DNA of 64,000 nt from Temnothorax longispinosus (GCF_030848805.1 NC_092363.1:4030001-4094000), one strand, 5' to 3'; counted from the stretch's first letter, positions 37,783 through 51,492 are shown. Notes: generated by a model not told the origin, from the sequence alone. Numbers and translations: made by a program.

Positions 37783-39054
37783 TGTACCTGTTTCTAATTG
37801 CGTCGCCCCTCTTCCGTGTAAGTAGTCCAACGATTGTCAAGTTTTCTTAAGAAATTAGATTAGATCGATCAGTTGCGAAGTAGTATATCGGAGATGTACT
37901 GATACGGATTGATCAGGTGATACTGCGTTGTCATTGGAATTTTATTCTCTCAAAATGTTTCTCTTTTGATTCATCGCGGTTTCATATATATTAATTAATT
38001 TTATTTTATTTTTTGAAATTATTAAAATTAATAATTTAAGTAATTATATTTATTTAGCATATCGCATTTGTAACTTTTTATGATTTTAAAAATATTTTTA
38101 TTGAAATATTTTCCACGATTTTTTATTTGAGATATTTTTGGTAATGCAGCTGCCAAATTAAATACAAATCTTAGCGTATTTTATTTAAAGTAGACATAAT
38201 TTGTAATAAGTTATTATAATTTCTTTTAATAATTACTTTTATTATTATTTTTCTTATTATTCGAGGATAGCAATAATCGTATTTTGTCGATTCCTGGGTG
38301 TCACTTTTGATATGGATCTGGATTTTCCCGTATTTCTAATCCCGCTTGATGAATCTTTTGCACGACTCTTTGATTGCGTTTAAATCGATTGAAAGGGATA
38401 TCACGTTTCTCTCCCACGATAATTATGATTATCGATATGATAATTCGATATAATAATGATAATAGCATCATTTCGCACTTTTTTCGCTTCATTCAATGAA
38501 ACCCATTGTTTAGAGTTCGCGATGCGAGAAGAGTCAGAGGCGTGAAGTTAGACGCGCGAAACGCGTCTCATATGATCTGATTGAAAGCATGCGTGATCGG
38601 TATAGCAACGTACACGTGACCGGCACGTTAGCAACGACGTTTGCAAATTAATAAATCAATAATAATAAAAAAAAACTGGGACTTGATATTGATTTTCTCG
38701 CACTCTTGAACGTAAATTCATACGAGTAAGAAGTAGTACGGTCCCTGTTCCCTGATTGAGGAAAACTTAGCTTTTCTTAATATCCCGACCTGACCTGACT
38801 GACTTCCGCCTACGCTATATAATTCTAAGGATTTCCCGTTACTTGAAAAGTGAATTGGAAGTGTCCTGCAGTGAAAGAGGTGAAGTTTGGTCGACGTCCG
38901 TGACGCCAGACATCTTGTTACGAGTTCGCGTAAGCGAACAAGCATATTGGGCGTTATACGCACAGAAGTTACACGGATTATTCGTCCAGCCTGGGTACCG
39001 CAACGATCCCCCAATCTTGGTAAAGCATCATCCTTAAAGGCGTAATCTTATTTA
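37783..39054. other. Upstream flank of protease copy 1
   Basis: AT-rich, then a denser stretch at about 38500-39050 that is repeated in unit 2 (44040-44598) but missing from the truncated unit 3. It contains a 98-codon minus-strand frame (38718-39014; counterpart 44262-44558) that resembles no protein I know. Similarity between the two follows from the duplication, so it is not evidence of coding. Confidence 0.5.
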
Positions 39055-39293
39055 GGGGGAGTCCGGGAGACTTGACCATAGAGGAGAGTTGAACCACTTC
39101 AAATATCTCGTTCAAATTTTGAACAAAGAGCTCAATCCGAGCACGTTAAAACACGTTTGTCTCACTCACAGTCGAAACGCACTACCAAGCGTCATATTGT
39201 CACGTGCTCGGATTGAGCTCTTTGTTGAAAATTTAAACGAGATATTTGAAGTGGTTCAACTCTCCTCTATGGTCAAGTCTTCCGGACTTTCCC
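39055..39293. mobile_element. Palindromic TA-flanked MITE with preserved empty site
   Basis: A 239-bp near-perfect foldback. The left arm begins GGGGGAGTCCGGGAGACTTG and the right arm, reversed, begins GGGAAAGTCCGGAAGACTTG. The arms match through CATAGAGGAGAGTTGAACCA and on to GAGCTCAATCCGAGCACGT. TA lies on both sides (39053-39054 and 39294-39295). The equivalent place in unit 2 (TTATTTA|CCCTCTTGG at 44598) has no element and a single TA, which fixes the boundaries. TA duplication points to Tc1/mariner mobilisation. No coding capacity. Confidence 0.9.
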
Positions 39294-39295
39294 TA

Positions 39296-41343
39296 CCCTC
39301 TTGGACAGATTGTGCTGGAAAGGCTGGAGATAATCGTGTAAATGGCAATGTGTGCTTTCGATCATCTGAGGCATTGCCATAATGGCAATGTGTGCTTTCA
39401 GTCATCTGAAACATTGTCATTTTCGCTCGTAGCATCGAGTCGAGACGCAGGTTTCTAGCGAATCCTGGGAGGTTCTCATCTTTTCTGCTTGATTGTGAGT
39501 GGGCAAACTTGATGAGCCAAGTTAATAACGAGCTCGAGACGAGCGGAGAGAAGAAGACAAGCTGATTAACATATTTTTGGATTAAAACGTAAAAGGAAGG
39601 AAGGATGTGCTATAGCTTGGATAAATAACTCTAATGGATAAATAACTTGGATGCGCTTTTTTTGAATGAGATCTCCTTTCCTCTAAACGGATAAGTACCT
39701 TTGTCTATTCATTTCCGTATGCCTTTTCCCGCTCTGAGCGAGGAAGCACCCCCGAAATTCCCCTCGGCCGAGCCCGTCCGGGTGGCGGACGCGACTTGTC
39801 ACGTCACAATGTATCTGCTTGGATAGTTGAGTTAGAGAATATGGTCTTCGCAGTATACGTGTGTATATATTATACATCTTATTTCGGCCAGGCGACAGTA
39901 AATGTACCGTATTCAGCACGCGGTTCTGAACCGTAAAGTTATTCGGGAATATTTATGCGAGATACGGTGAAACAGCTTATAACATTTGTTACGTAATTGG
40001 GGCGGAAAGTAGCCGTCCGTCTCTGTGCGACAAATTAATTTCTGAGAGTTAAATTGCAGGTGAAAATTTCGAACTATAATTATGCTAACCAAATCGTGAA
40101 ATATTCAGATTTTTCGCACAAATAGTGAAACTGACTTCTAAGGTTATCGAGAATATTTTTTAAATAAAAAGAGTAAAGGGCTCACTGGAAGGAGTTGCAT
40201 TTAATAATAATTTCCGTTAGAAATGAGCAACTATCAGGCTTTTTCATGCAGTAAAACAAAATGGAGAGCGATGTTGAAGCCTATCACTCTCGGAAGAACG
40301 GCGACAGCAGAAATTCATTAGAGCAATGTAAATACGGTGGCAGAATAGAATTCGGTATGAACGATCTGCGATCGCGCTTTCTTGTCGAGTAGCAGCCGTC
40401 TCGTTGCATAGTTGCGGCTCGTCTTGTTCTTATTCGGAAAGTTTCTAACGTTTGCTATTAGTTATACTTCTCCCAGGAAAAAAAAAAACAAATGTAATAA
40501 GTTCGTCTATATTTTTATACCGTTTTTCTTCTTCTCGGGGTTGCAACTTGCGGAAAGTTTCTCTTTCGTTCTTGATTGCCTTTTCCTCGTCCGTAAATCT
40601 GGAGGGCGTGTGCCACTTGTTTTTCGAAGAGACATCGCGTATTATCTCCTATTTTCTTTTCCACAATTATAAAGTCGCTAGACGTCATAAAGGAAGTAAG
40701 AAGAATACGCTTGTGGAGCTACTGATGACACGATTAACGCATATCTTTCATCTACGATCAAGTTTTACTGAATAGAGAATTGTCGATACGATCATGACTG
40801 TCAATTACGGCTGAAACGTGCGCATCGTTTCCGCTCTGCCAAGTGTCACCGGAAATAAGAGCAACACGTGAGGGCCGCGCGGTCACGGTGTATTGATTTC
40901 GCGACAGAGCCCAGTTCTATTCGACCTTTTGCGCTATCCAATAGCTCTATATCGAAATCCCTCTGGATTCGATTTGTGATAACTGACGGACGGACGGCAC
41001 TTGTCGCGCGATATAATTTCTCACCGTCTTTTCGGGCAGGCTAAATTCACCAGTAGTTTTCTTTGAATAAATCAAAGTAATATTTATTTCGTCGAAAATG
41101 TGTACAGAATTTTGAGGGCATCTACTATGTACAACCCTATATCACATCGTTATCGTACAGTTTTTACATCGAAATATTTTTCTTTCTTAGTTCAGATTAC
41201 TTAGTTTAGAGGTTTTAAGAACCGATGTCTAAAAAATTATACAGAACGAAGGACAAAGTACAAGCCATAGTTGGACGTGAGAGGGAATAGTTTAGACCGC
41301 GTTAGAATTTCTTCACGTTGACATTCAGATCACTGGGCAGAAA
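39296..41343. other. Unit junction and 3' flank of protease copy 2
   Basis: Contains a short internal direct repeat near 39345-39420 (AATGGCAATGTGTGCTTTC twice), the GC-rich tract that closes unit 1 (39736-39806), and from 39809 the 3' flank of unit 2. Plus-strand frames around 40412-40775 recur in all three units but show no protein features and lie in the protease 3' flank. Confidence 0.5.
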
Positions 41344-43248
41344 TCACGATTCCATCCAGATAATTATCTCAATCCAATCCAGGTAAGAGACAACACGTGT
41401 ATAGACGGTGGGGTAGGAGGTGCTGGCGCAACCGTTCGCCCAGGATACCATTCCAACGAGTTTTCCACCGACAGTCAATGGGCCACCAGAGTCACCCTGG
41501 AAGAAGCAAAATGCCATTTCAAATATGACGCCCAGATCTTGTTTTGTGCATTTAATTTCTTCATCGAGATTTTAAATATTTGGTCGTGAGGATATTAAAT
41601 AAATGGACCGATGCAATGGCAGTTGAAATTTTAAGATAAACTTACGTGGCAAGATCCTTTCTCAGTTTCCGGATGGTACGCGCAAACTTGCGTGGGGAAG
41701 ACGTTCATTCCCATATTGTTGTACATCAACTTGCAGTATCCTTGATCAGCGATCAAGATATTGACTCGTTGTAACTTATTAGTGGTTGGTCCACCTTGCT
41801 GCAATTTTGCAATAATGTTTATAACTGTTGCTCTCGGAGTGACACTAATTTTCTCTTATTCTTTTTACACTAGATATTATAAATATCTAGTATTATAGTC
41901 TAAGTTACAGACTAAATGATACTTAAAATGACAAAAAACTTACCCAGAGTCTGCCCCATCCTGATACAACAGCTATATCGTTGGTCTTAACGGTATGTCC
42001 CTTTGGTGGCAGAGGAACGTATCCAACTTTGTTAGATTTTACGAAGGGAGTTTTTACCTGAAAGACAATTTTTACTTTAGATTTGTAATGTTTTATTAGA
42101 AAAAAATAATTAGGAAGATTCTAATTTCCTCGTGTGAAAAGAAAATTTAAGCCATGCTTACCTTCAATAAAGCAATATCGTTAATATAGGAATTAGCGGA
42201 GTCGTATTCTTCGTGAATAATGATTTTTTCGACATCATGCTGCAATTTCTCCCGGTCTGTCAGACTGATTGTTGCAGCAACAACTTTTATGTCAGTGGCG
42301 CGTCGGCTGCAATACGAAATTTATAATTGTTTAAATTTTTATCTAAATATATAATACAGTGAATTGTTATATTTTTTACATTGGTAAAATAATATTTACA
42401 CGTATGTACGCGTGAAAATGTTTATAGTAGAGAGATATATTAGCGTGAATCATATGCAATTATTTTATTAAAAGTAATACTAATAAAATTACCCCTGTAC
42501 GCAATGAGCTGCTGTGATGACAAATTTATCGTTCAGGATCGATCCACCACAGAAGTGAAAGGAATGATATTTAGTTTGAAGAGAAATCTGTGAAAATATC
42601 ATAGCACTCTAATATCTGCTCATCTGTTCATATATTTTCATATATATTTTCATACGTTAATTATAATGAAAAGTATTTATACGAACATATATATATATAT
42701 ACGTATACTAGTTTACATATATATACTGTTAATTTTTGTAATGAATTTGGTAACATGTACCTGATATGGAATCTCGCCTACTTTGGCATCCTCTCCATTC
42801 ACGATCCTGGGATCAAAGAATGGAAGGACTCCAGCTGCAACGATAAGTCATTATCACTATATGTAAAATGTAGCCGGAAATACGCAATCTTCACAGAAAT
42901 TTAAATTGTAACAAGTAATAGTTTGTTTCTCAGGTGTGTTTTAATAGTAAATTTTTGGATCTTTGTGAGTTAGCAATCTTTCAGCGAAGTTTCATTGAGA
43001 ATTATAAACGACAGTTTTGCGATTATTTCTATTCGTGTATTTAATTGATTGGCAGATAAACAAAAAAAAATCACTTATTTGAATAATATTAATACGATAC
43101 AGTAAAGCGATTTTTCCCCAAGATATTTCTAGCAGAGTTATTAATTTGTGTTTACTTGAACAAATGATTGTCGGTCAACTCGAGAGAATTATTACTTACC
43201 GTGAGAGAAAGCCAGAAGGCCGAGGAGACACAGAACTCTCAACGCCAT
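41344..43248 (-). CDS. S1-family serine protease, array copy 2
   Basis: Seven exons: 43200-43248, 42761-42834, 42493-42587, 42162-42306, 41944-42057, 41646-41798, 41344-41496; 260 residues. Close paralogue of copy 1 with the same signal peptide, FFDPR|IVNG activation site, His57/Asp102/Ser195 triad and Gly189/Ala216/Thr226 pocket. Differences include Ser190 instead of Ala (KGSCH), QGGPTTNKL instead of EGGAATTKL at the start of exon 6, and VGYVPLPPKG. It shares the 61-base net insertion and the altered C-terminus (IEIIIWMES), so copies 1 and 2 are closer to each other than to copy 3, or were homogenised. All splice sites are intact. The TATA box differs from its sisters, which may lower expression. 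Confidence 0.9.
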
Positions 43249-46200
43249 TGTCTGATCACTGACCGAAGCCTGATTTGAACTCGTCGACATCGCGATTTTT
43301 ATGTACCTGTTTCTATTTGCGTCGCCTCTTTTCCGTGTAAGTAGTCCAGCGATTGTCAAGTTTTCTTAAGAAATTAGATTAGATAGATCAGTTGCGAAGT
43401 AGTATATCGGAGATGTACTGATATGGATTGATCAGTGATCATTCGTCTTGATAAGCAGGTGATACTGCGTCGTCATTAGAATTTTATTCTCTCAAAATGT
43501 TTCTCTTTTGATTTATCGCGGTTTCATATATATTAGTTAATTTTATTTTATTTTTTGAAATTATTAAAATTAATAATTTAAGTAATTATATTTATTTATT
43601 TAGCATATCGCATTTGTAACTTTTTATGATTTTAAAGATATTTTTATTGAAATATTTTCCACGATTTTTTATTTGAGATATTTTTGGTAATGCAGCTGCC
43701 AAATTAAATACAAATCTTAGCGTATTTTATTTAAAATAGACATAATTTGTAATAAGTTATTATAATTTCTTTTTAATAATTACTTTTATTATTATTTTTC
43801 TTATTATTCGGGGAAAGCAATAATCGTATTCTGTCGATTCCTGGGTGTCACTTTTGATATGGATCTGGATTTTCCCATATTTCTAATCCCGCTTGATGAG
43901 TCTTTCGCACGACTCTTTGATTGCGTTTAAATCGATTGAAAGGGATATCACGTTTCTTTCCCACGATAATTATGATTATCGATATGATAATTTGATATGA
44001 TAATGATAATAGCATCATTTCGCACTTTTTTCGCTTCATTCAATGAAACCCATTGTTTAGAGTTCGCGATGCGAGAAGAGTCAGAGGCGTGAAGTTAGAC
44101 GCGTGAAACGCGTCTCATATGATCTGATTGAAAGCATGCGTGATCGGTATAGCAACGTACACGTGACCGGCACGTTAGCAACGACGTTTGCAAATTAATA
44201 AATCAATAATAATAAAAAACTGGGACTTGATATTGATTTTCTCGCACTCTTGAACGTAAATTCATACGAGTAAGAAGTAGTACGGTTCCTGTTCCCTGAT
44301 TGAGGAAAACTTAGCTTTTCTTAATATCCCGACCTGACCTGACTGACTTCCGCCTACGCTATATAATTCTAAGGATTTCCCGCTACTTGAAAAGTGAATT
44401 GGAAGTGTCCTGCAGTGAAGGAGGTGAAGTTTGGTCGACGTCCGTGACGCCAGACATCTTGTTACGAGTTCGCGTAAGCGAACAAGCATATTGGGCGTTA
44501 TACGCACAGAAGTTACACGGATTATTCGTTCAGCCTGGGTACAGCAACGATCCCCCAATCTTGGTAAAGCATCATCCTTAAAGGCGTAATCTTATTTACC
44601 CTCTTGGACAGATTGTGCTGGAAAGGCTGGAGATAATCGTGTAAATGGCAATGTGTGCTTTCGGTCATCTGAGACATTGCCATAATGGCAATGTGTGCTT
44701 TCAGTCATCTGAGGCATTGTCATTTTCGCTCGTAGCATCGAGCCGAGACGCAGGTTTCTAGCGGATCCTGGGAGGTTCTCACCTTTTCTGCTTGATTGTG
44801 AGTGGGCAAACTTGATGAGACAAGCTAATATCGAGCTCGAGACGAGCAGAGAGAAGGAGACAAGCTGATTAACATATTTTTGGATTAAAACGTAAAAGGA
44901 AGGAAGGATGTGCTATAGCTCGGATGAGATCTCCTTTCCTCTAATGGATAAATAACTTGGATGCGCTTTTTTTTTAATGAGATCTTCTTTCCTCTAAACG
45001 GATACGTACCTTTGTCTATTCATTTCCGTATGCATGCCTTCCCCCGCTCCGAGCGAGGAAGCACCCCCGAAATTCCCCTCGGCCGAGCCCGTCCGGGTGG
45101 CGGATGCGACTTGTCACGTCACAATGTATCTGCTTGGATAGTTGAGTTAGGGAATATGGTCTTCGCAGTATACGTGTGTACATATTATACATCTTATTTC
45201 GGCCAGGCGACAGTAAATATACCGTATTCAGCACGCGGTTTTGAACCGTAAAGTTATTCGGGAATATTTATGCGAGATACGGGTGAGACAGCTTATAACA
45301 TTTGTTACGTAATTGGGGCGGAAAGTAGCCGTCCGTCTCTGTGCGACAAATTAATTTCTGAGAGTTAAATTGCAGGTGAAAATTTCGAACTATAATTATG
45401 CTAACCAAATCGTGAAATATTCAGATTTTTCGCACAAATAGTGAAACTGACTTCTAAGATTATCGAGAATATTTTTTAAATAAAAAGAGTAAAGGGCTCA
45501 CTGGAAGGAGTTGCATTTAATAATAATTTCCGTTAGAAATGAGCAACTATCAGGCTTTTTCATGCAGTAAAACAAAATGGAGAGCGATGTTTGAAGCCTA
45601 TCACTCTTGGAAGAACGGCGACAGCAGAAATTCATTAGAGCAATGTAAATACGGTGGCAGAATAGAATTCGGTATGAACGATCTGCGATCGCGCTTTCTT
45701 GTCGAGTAGCAGCCGTCTCGTTGCATAGTTGCAGCTCGTCTTGTTCTTATTCGGAAAGTTTATAACGTTTGCTATTAGTTATACTTCCCCCAGGAAAAAA
45801 AAACAAATGTAATAAGTTCGTTTATATTTTTATACCGTTTTTCTTCTTCTCGGGGTTACAGCTTGCGGAAAGTTTCTCTTTCGTTCTCGATTGCCTTTTC
45901 CTCGTCCGTAAATCTGGAGGGTGTGTGCGACTTGTTTTTCGAAGAGACATCGCGTATTATCTTTTATTTTCTTTTCCACAATTATAAAGTCGCTAGACGT
46001 CATAAAGGAAGTAATAAGAATACGCTTGTGGAGCTACTGATGACACGATTAACGCATATCTTTCATCTACGATCAAGTTTTACTGAATAGAGAATTGTCG
46101 ATACGATCATGACTGTCAATTACGGCTGAAACGTGCGCATCGTTTCCGCTCTGCCAAGTGTCACCGGAAATAAGAGCAACACGTGAGGGCCGCGCGGTCA

Positions 46201-46606
46201 CGGTGTATTGATTTAGCGACAGAGCCCAGTTCTATTCGACCTCTTGCGCTATCCAATAGCTCTATATCGAAATCCCTCTGGATTCGATTTGTGATAAGTG
46301 ATGGACGGACGGCACTTGTCGCGCGATATAATTCCTCATCGTCTTTTCGGGCAGGCTAAATTCACCAGTAGTTTTCTTTGAATAAATCAAAGTAATATTT
46401 ATTTCGTCAAAAAAGTGTACAGAATTTTGAGGGCACCTACTATGTACAACCCTATGTCACATCGTTATCGTACAGTTTTTACATCGAAATATCTTTCTTT
46501 CTTAGTTTAGATTACTTAGTTTAGAGGTTTTAAGAACCGATGTCTAAAAAATTATACAGAACGAAGGACAAAGTACGAGCCATAGTTGGAAGTGAGAGAG
46601 AGTAGT
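43249..46606. other. Upstream flank of copy 2 and 3' flank of copy 3
   Basis: Counterpart of the copy 1 flank. It has the empty MITE site at 44597-44598, the AATGGCAATGTGTGCTTTC double repeat near 44646-44712, the GC-rich closing tract (45049-45122) and the start of unit 3 at 45124. No gene supported. Confidence 0.55.
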
Positions 46607-48502
46607 TTAGACCGCGTTAGCCTTAATCCAATCCAGGTAAGAGACAACACGTGTATATACGGTGGGGTAGGAGGTGCTGGCGCAACCGTTCGCCCAGGAT
46701 ACCAATCCAACGAGTTTTCCACCGACAGTCAATGGGCCACCAGAGTCACCCTGGAAGAAGCAAGATGCCATTTTAAATATGACGTCTAGATCTTGTTTTG
46801 TGCATTTAATTTCTTCATCGAGGTTTTAAATATTTGGTCGTGAGGATATTAAATAGATGGACCGATGCAATGGCAGTTGAAATTTTAAGATAAACTTACG
46901 TGGCAAGATCCTTTCTCAGTTTCCGGATGGTGCGCGCAAACTTGCGTGGGGTAGACATTATATCCCATATTGTTGTACATATACTTGCAGTATTCTTGAT
47001 CAGCGATCAAGATGTTGACTCGTTGTAACTTAGTAGTGGTTGGTCCATTTTGCTGCAATTTCGCAATAACATTTATAACTGTTGCTGTCGGAGTGACACT
47101 AATTTTCTCTTATTCCTTTTATACTAGATATTATAAATATCTAGTATTATAGTCTAAGTTACAGACTAAATGATACTTAAAATGACAAAAAACTTACCCA
47201 GAGTCTGCCCCATCCTGATACAACAGCTACTTCGTTGGCCTTAACGGTATGTCCCTTTGGTGGCAGAGGAACGTGTCCAACTTTGTTAGATTTTACGAAG
47301 GGAGTTTTTACCTAAAAGACAATTTTTACTTGAGATTTGTAATGTTTTATTAGAAAAAAATTAGAAAGATTCTAATTTCCTCGTGTGAAAAGAAAATTTA
47401 AGCCATGTTCACCTTCAATAAAGCAATATCGTTAAGCCAGGAATTAGCGGGGTTATAGTTTTCGTGAATAATGATTCTTTCGACATCATGCTGTGTTTTC
47501 TCCTGGCTTGTTAGATTGATCGTTGCAGCAACAACTTTTATGCTATTGGCGCGTTTGCTACAACACGAAATTTATAATTGATTAAATTTTTACCTAAATA
47601 TATAATACAGTGAATATGTCATATTTTTTACATTGGTAAAATAATATTTACACGTATGTACGCGTGAAAATGTTTATAGTAGAGAGATATATTAGCGTGA
47701 ATCATATGCAATTATTTTATTAAAAGTAATAATAATAAAATTACCCCTCAACGCAATGAGCTGCTGTGATGACATATTTATCGCTCAGAATTGATCCACC
47801 ACAGAAGTGGAAGGAAGAATATTTATCTTGAAGAGAAATCTGTGAAAATATCATAGCATTCTAATATCTGCACATCTGTTCATATAATAATTTTATATAT
47901 ATTTTCATACGTTAATTATAATGAAAAGTATTTATACGAACATATATATATATATATACGTATACTAGTTTATATATATGTATATACTGTTAATTTTTGT
48001 AATGAATTTTGTAACATGTACCTGATATGGAATCTCGCCTACTTTAGCATCCTCTCCATTCACGATCCTGGGATCAAAGAATGGAAGGACTCCAGCTGCA
48101 ACGATAAGTCATTATCACTATATGTAAAATGCAGCGGAAGAAACACAATCTTCACAGAGATTTAAATTGTAACTAGTAATAGTTCGTTTCTCAGGTGTGT
48201 TTTAATATTGAATTTTTGGATCTGTGTGAGTTAGCAATCTTTCAGTGAAGTTTCATTGAAAATTATAAAGGATAGTTTTGCTATTATTTCTATTTGTGTA
48301 TTTAATTGATTGGCAGATAAATAAAAAAATTACTTATTTGAATAATACGACACAGTAAAGCGATTTATTCCCCAAGATATTTCTAAGAGAGTTATTAATT
48401 TGTGTTCACTTGATTGAATGATTATCGGTTCACTCGAGAGAATTATCACTTACCGTGAGAGAAAGCCAGAAGGCCGAGGAGACACAGAACTCTCAACGCC
48501 AT
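46607..48502 (-). CDS. S1-family serine protease, array copy 3
   Basis: Seven exons: 48454-48502, 48022-48095, 47745-47839, 47413-47557, 47198-47311, 46900-47052, 46607-46750; 257 residues. Triad and pocket residues match copies 1 and 2 (Gly189, Ser190, Ala216, Thr226). It is the most diverged of the three in exons 4 and 6: the activation loop reads GKRANSIKV, then NYNPANSWLNDIALL, and exon 6 reads QNGPTTTKLQ and NNMGYNVYPTQVCAHHPE. Its C-terminus is YLDWIKANAV, the ordinary ending of this family and close to the DWIKKNAV of the gene at 54575. It therefore keeps the ancestral tail lost from copies 1 and 2. TATAAAA at 48556-48550 is intact. Confidence 0.9.
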
Positions 48503-48556
48503 TGTCTGATCACTGACCGAAGCCTGATTTGAACTCGTCGACGCCGCGATTTTATA

Positions 48557-51492
48557 TGTACCTGTTTCTAATTGCGTCGCCCCTCTTCCGTGTAAGTAGT
48601 CCAACGATTGTCAAGTTTTCTTAAGAAATTAGATTAGATAGATCAGTTGCGAAGTAGTATATCGGAGATGTACTGATACGGATTGATCAATGATCATTCG
48701 TCTTGATAAGCACGTGATACTGTGTCGTCATTGGAATTTTATTCTCTCAAAATGTTTCTCTTTCGATTCATCGCGGTTTCATATATATTACTTAATATTA
48801 TTTCATTTTTTGAAATTATTAAAAGATTAATAATTTAAGTAATTATATTTATTTATTTAGCATATCGCACTTGTAACTTTTTATGATTTTAAAAATATTT
48901 TTGTCGAAATATTTTCCACGATTTTTTATTTGAGATACTTTTGGTAATGCAGCTGTCAAAATTAAATACAAATCTTAGCGTATTTTATTTAAAGTAGGCA
49001 TAATTTGTAATAAGTTATTATAATTTCTTTTTAATAATTACTTTTATTATTATTTTTCTTATCATTCGAGGAAAGCAATAATCGTATTCTGTCGATTCCT
49101 GGTGTCACTTTTGATATATGATATGGATCTGGATTTTCCCGTATCTTTAATCTTGCTCGATGAATCTTTCGCACGATTTAATCGCACTCTTTGATTGCGA
49201 TTAAATCGATTGAAAGGACTATCACGATTCTTCGACATGATAATTATGGTTATCGATATGATAATTCGATATGATAATGATAATAGCAGCGTTTCACACT
49301 TTTTTTCGCTTATCATTCAATGAAACCCATAATGAGTTGATTTTTTGTAGCTCGGTAGACAATGCTATTTTTTATCTTCGCGGAAGTATAAGCTACTGAT
49401 TATAGTTATCGTTCACTAACTCCGTTCGCAAACAACTTATATATACTTGATTAGATATAGAGCTATTATAATCTTATCACTTTTTTGACTTTCTCTGTTT
49501 TTGACCACGAAGAATAATTTTCTTATTAGGTTCGTACATTATATTATATTAGATATAAACTAAACGTTGTAAGATCTTTACAATTAATAACTACGTAAAG
49601 AAAAAAATTATTTTCAAAGATAAAATTGACGTTGCGAGATAATAATTTTGTCGGAAATGGTAAGCTACGCTGCATTAAAAACTTTAATAGTCTCTTATTA
49701 AAAGTTTCATGCTCGCGGCGCTAATTTCAATAGGAAGTCTCACGAGGGATGAAGTTTCCGGTCATCCTCGTAGCCTGCGAATTTTTATCAGAAAATCCTG
49801 ACCGTCAAACGGATAGGTGAGAGACAATCTCGATCGCAGGTCCAGGATGCCTGCGGGCTGTCAGAGTTTCAGGATTTATCTGCGACTTCGTGCCTCGATC
49901 ATGTAATCGACCGAATGGATGATCAAAGCTTTGTCGATCGAGATCACTGATACTTTGCGTGCACGAACTCTCAATCGTGTTCGCCTGCCCTTTACTAAAC
50001 TTGCTAGCATGTGAAAGCTCCAAATAAATTTACAACTCATACATACATGGAATTAGTTAACTCTCAAGCGAATTCATAGCAATGAAAGCCGTTCGTTCGG
50101 AATTTGTAATTGCAGATCCTTTTGTAATCGCGTGTTTTATATCGCTGATGGAAGAAACCACGATATAAGAAATTACATTGAAAAATTGAACATTTAAATT
50201 TTATTATTTACAGTTTTGGTGCAATGTTTTAATTGTACAAATGTTTGTTTATTTTATGAAACTGTACGCGGCGCCGCGATGAGGATATTTATCAGATTTT
50301 AGTAATGTATTTATCAATATGTTTATGATGGCATGTATTGTGCAGATACGAGCGCAATCGTTTACCAACTGTGATAATGGTAACTCTATCGGTCGACAAA
50401 AATATTTGGTGCGATAAAAAATGTTTCCAAATAATTCTCTTCGTACAATCGTAAATATATCTCTTCGTAAATATATCGGGTGTGAAACTATAAGTTTCTT
50501 AATTACACATTCTTTAGATAACAAATGGGAGTTAGTTAGATTATCTTATCAGATACAGTCTATATTCCGCAGTCATTTAGTGTTTTAAATTGTTTCAACA
50601 GAAGTACCACGATAAGTGTTCTGGTTTTAATGATAGTGCGTAAAAATGGGACAAGTAGAACAGGCGATATTTATATCGTTGTGTCGCTGTATTTTTAAGT
50701 TCTGCTTACAAATCCATTTCGCAAATTTGCTCGTTGGGCGTGCATCGCAAGCGCATATTGTTTGCACAGGAGAATATCTATTTCCTTACGTCGGTGAAAT
50801 TTGCTATCGCATGTTTTATTCAAGAGTCCCTTTTGGAATATCGGTTGTTGCAAAACTGCAAATAGAATAAAAGGTTCAAAGGTTGGTCCGGAAACAACGG
50901 GCGCTTCTCGCGCGAGCGCTCGTGAGAATCCGAGAACACCGTTTTTCCTTCCACGCGTAAAATTGCCAAGATTTTCAAACAAAGCGAGCGCTCTTTTAAA
51001 AGAGAGGAAGGATTTATGAGAAGAGATATAAAAGTATGCATTTTCTGGGCTATTATTTGCGCGGAGAGAAGTGTGTATAATTCATATTACGTGATATGAC
51101 GATTGTTACTAATAATATGTCCTTTTATCACATTCACGCTTTATGTAGCGTGTATATAATGTTATAACGTGTTTCACATTGTTGATAATTTTTATCTGCG
51201 ATTAATTCTGAATAGATTTCTGGATAGAAGGATGAATTAATATGATGAATTTTGCGTCCTACAAATTGCTCAAAAACTATTTATTTTTACAATTAACTAT
51301 TTTTTATTTTAACATCTAATTTAATTTATTTATTTTTCTGTATTGAAGAGTTATTTCAATACAGTTTGCTATATATTATAAATTCGTGCTTAAATGAAGT
51401 CACGTTGGTGATTACATTGTGATGGAATTAATACGCTTATTGAAACGCTGCGTCAGAGTCACGGCGATTTTCTTAACAATTGCACAATTTAT
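48557..51492. other. End of the duplication and unique intergenic DNA
   Basis: Unit 3 similarity ends near 49330. Beyond that the sequence is AT-rich with scattered short frames, none with splice partners or recognisable content. Confidence 0.5.

Larger units (their letters stand above)
34287..49330. repeat. Tandem segmental duplication: three units, each with one serine protease gene
   Basis: The same sequence (ATGTATCTGCTTGGATAGTT...) begins at 34287, 39809 and 45124, giving periods of 5522 and 5315 bases. Each unit has about 1.5 kb of 3' flank, a seven-exon protease gene on the minus strand, and an upstream flank. Units 1 and 2 end with a GC-rich tract (39736-39806, 45049-45122). Unit 3 loses similarity after AATGAAACCCAT near 49330. 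Introns and flanks are nearly as alike as exons, so the event is recent. Most of the length difference between units 1 and 2 comes from a 239-bp MITE in unit 1. Confidence 0.93.

Noticed and set aside
38718..39014. 98-codon minus-strand frame repeated at 44262-44558
   Set aside because: The two copies are alike because the whole unit is duplicated, noncoding flanks included. It has no recognisable domain or splice partner, and an overlapping plus-strand frame is equally preserved.
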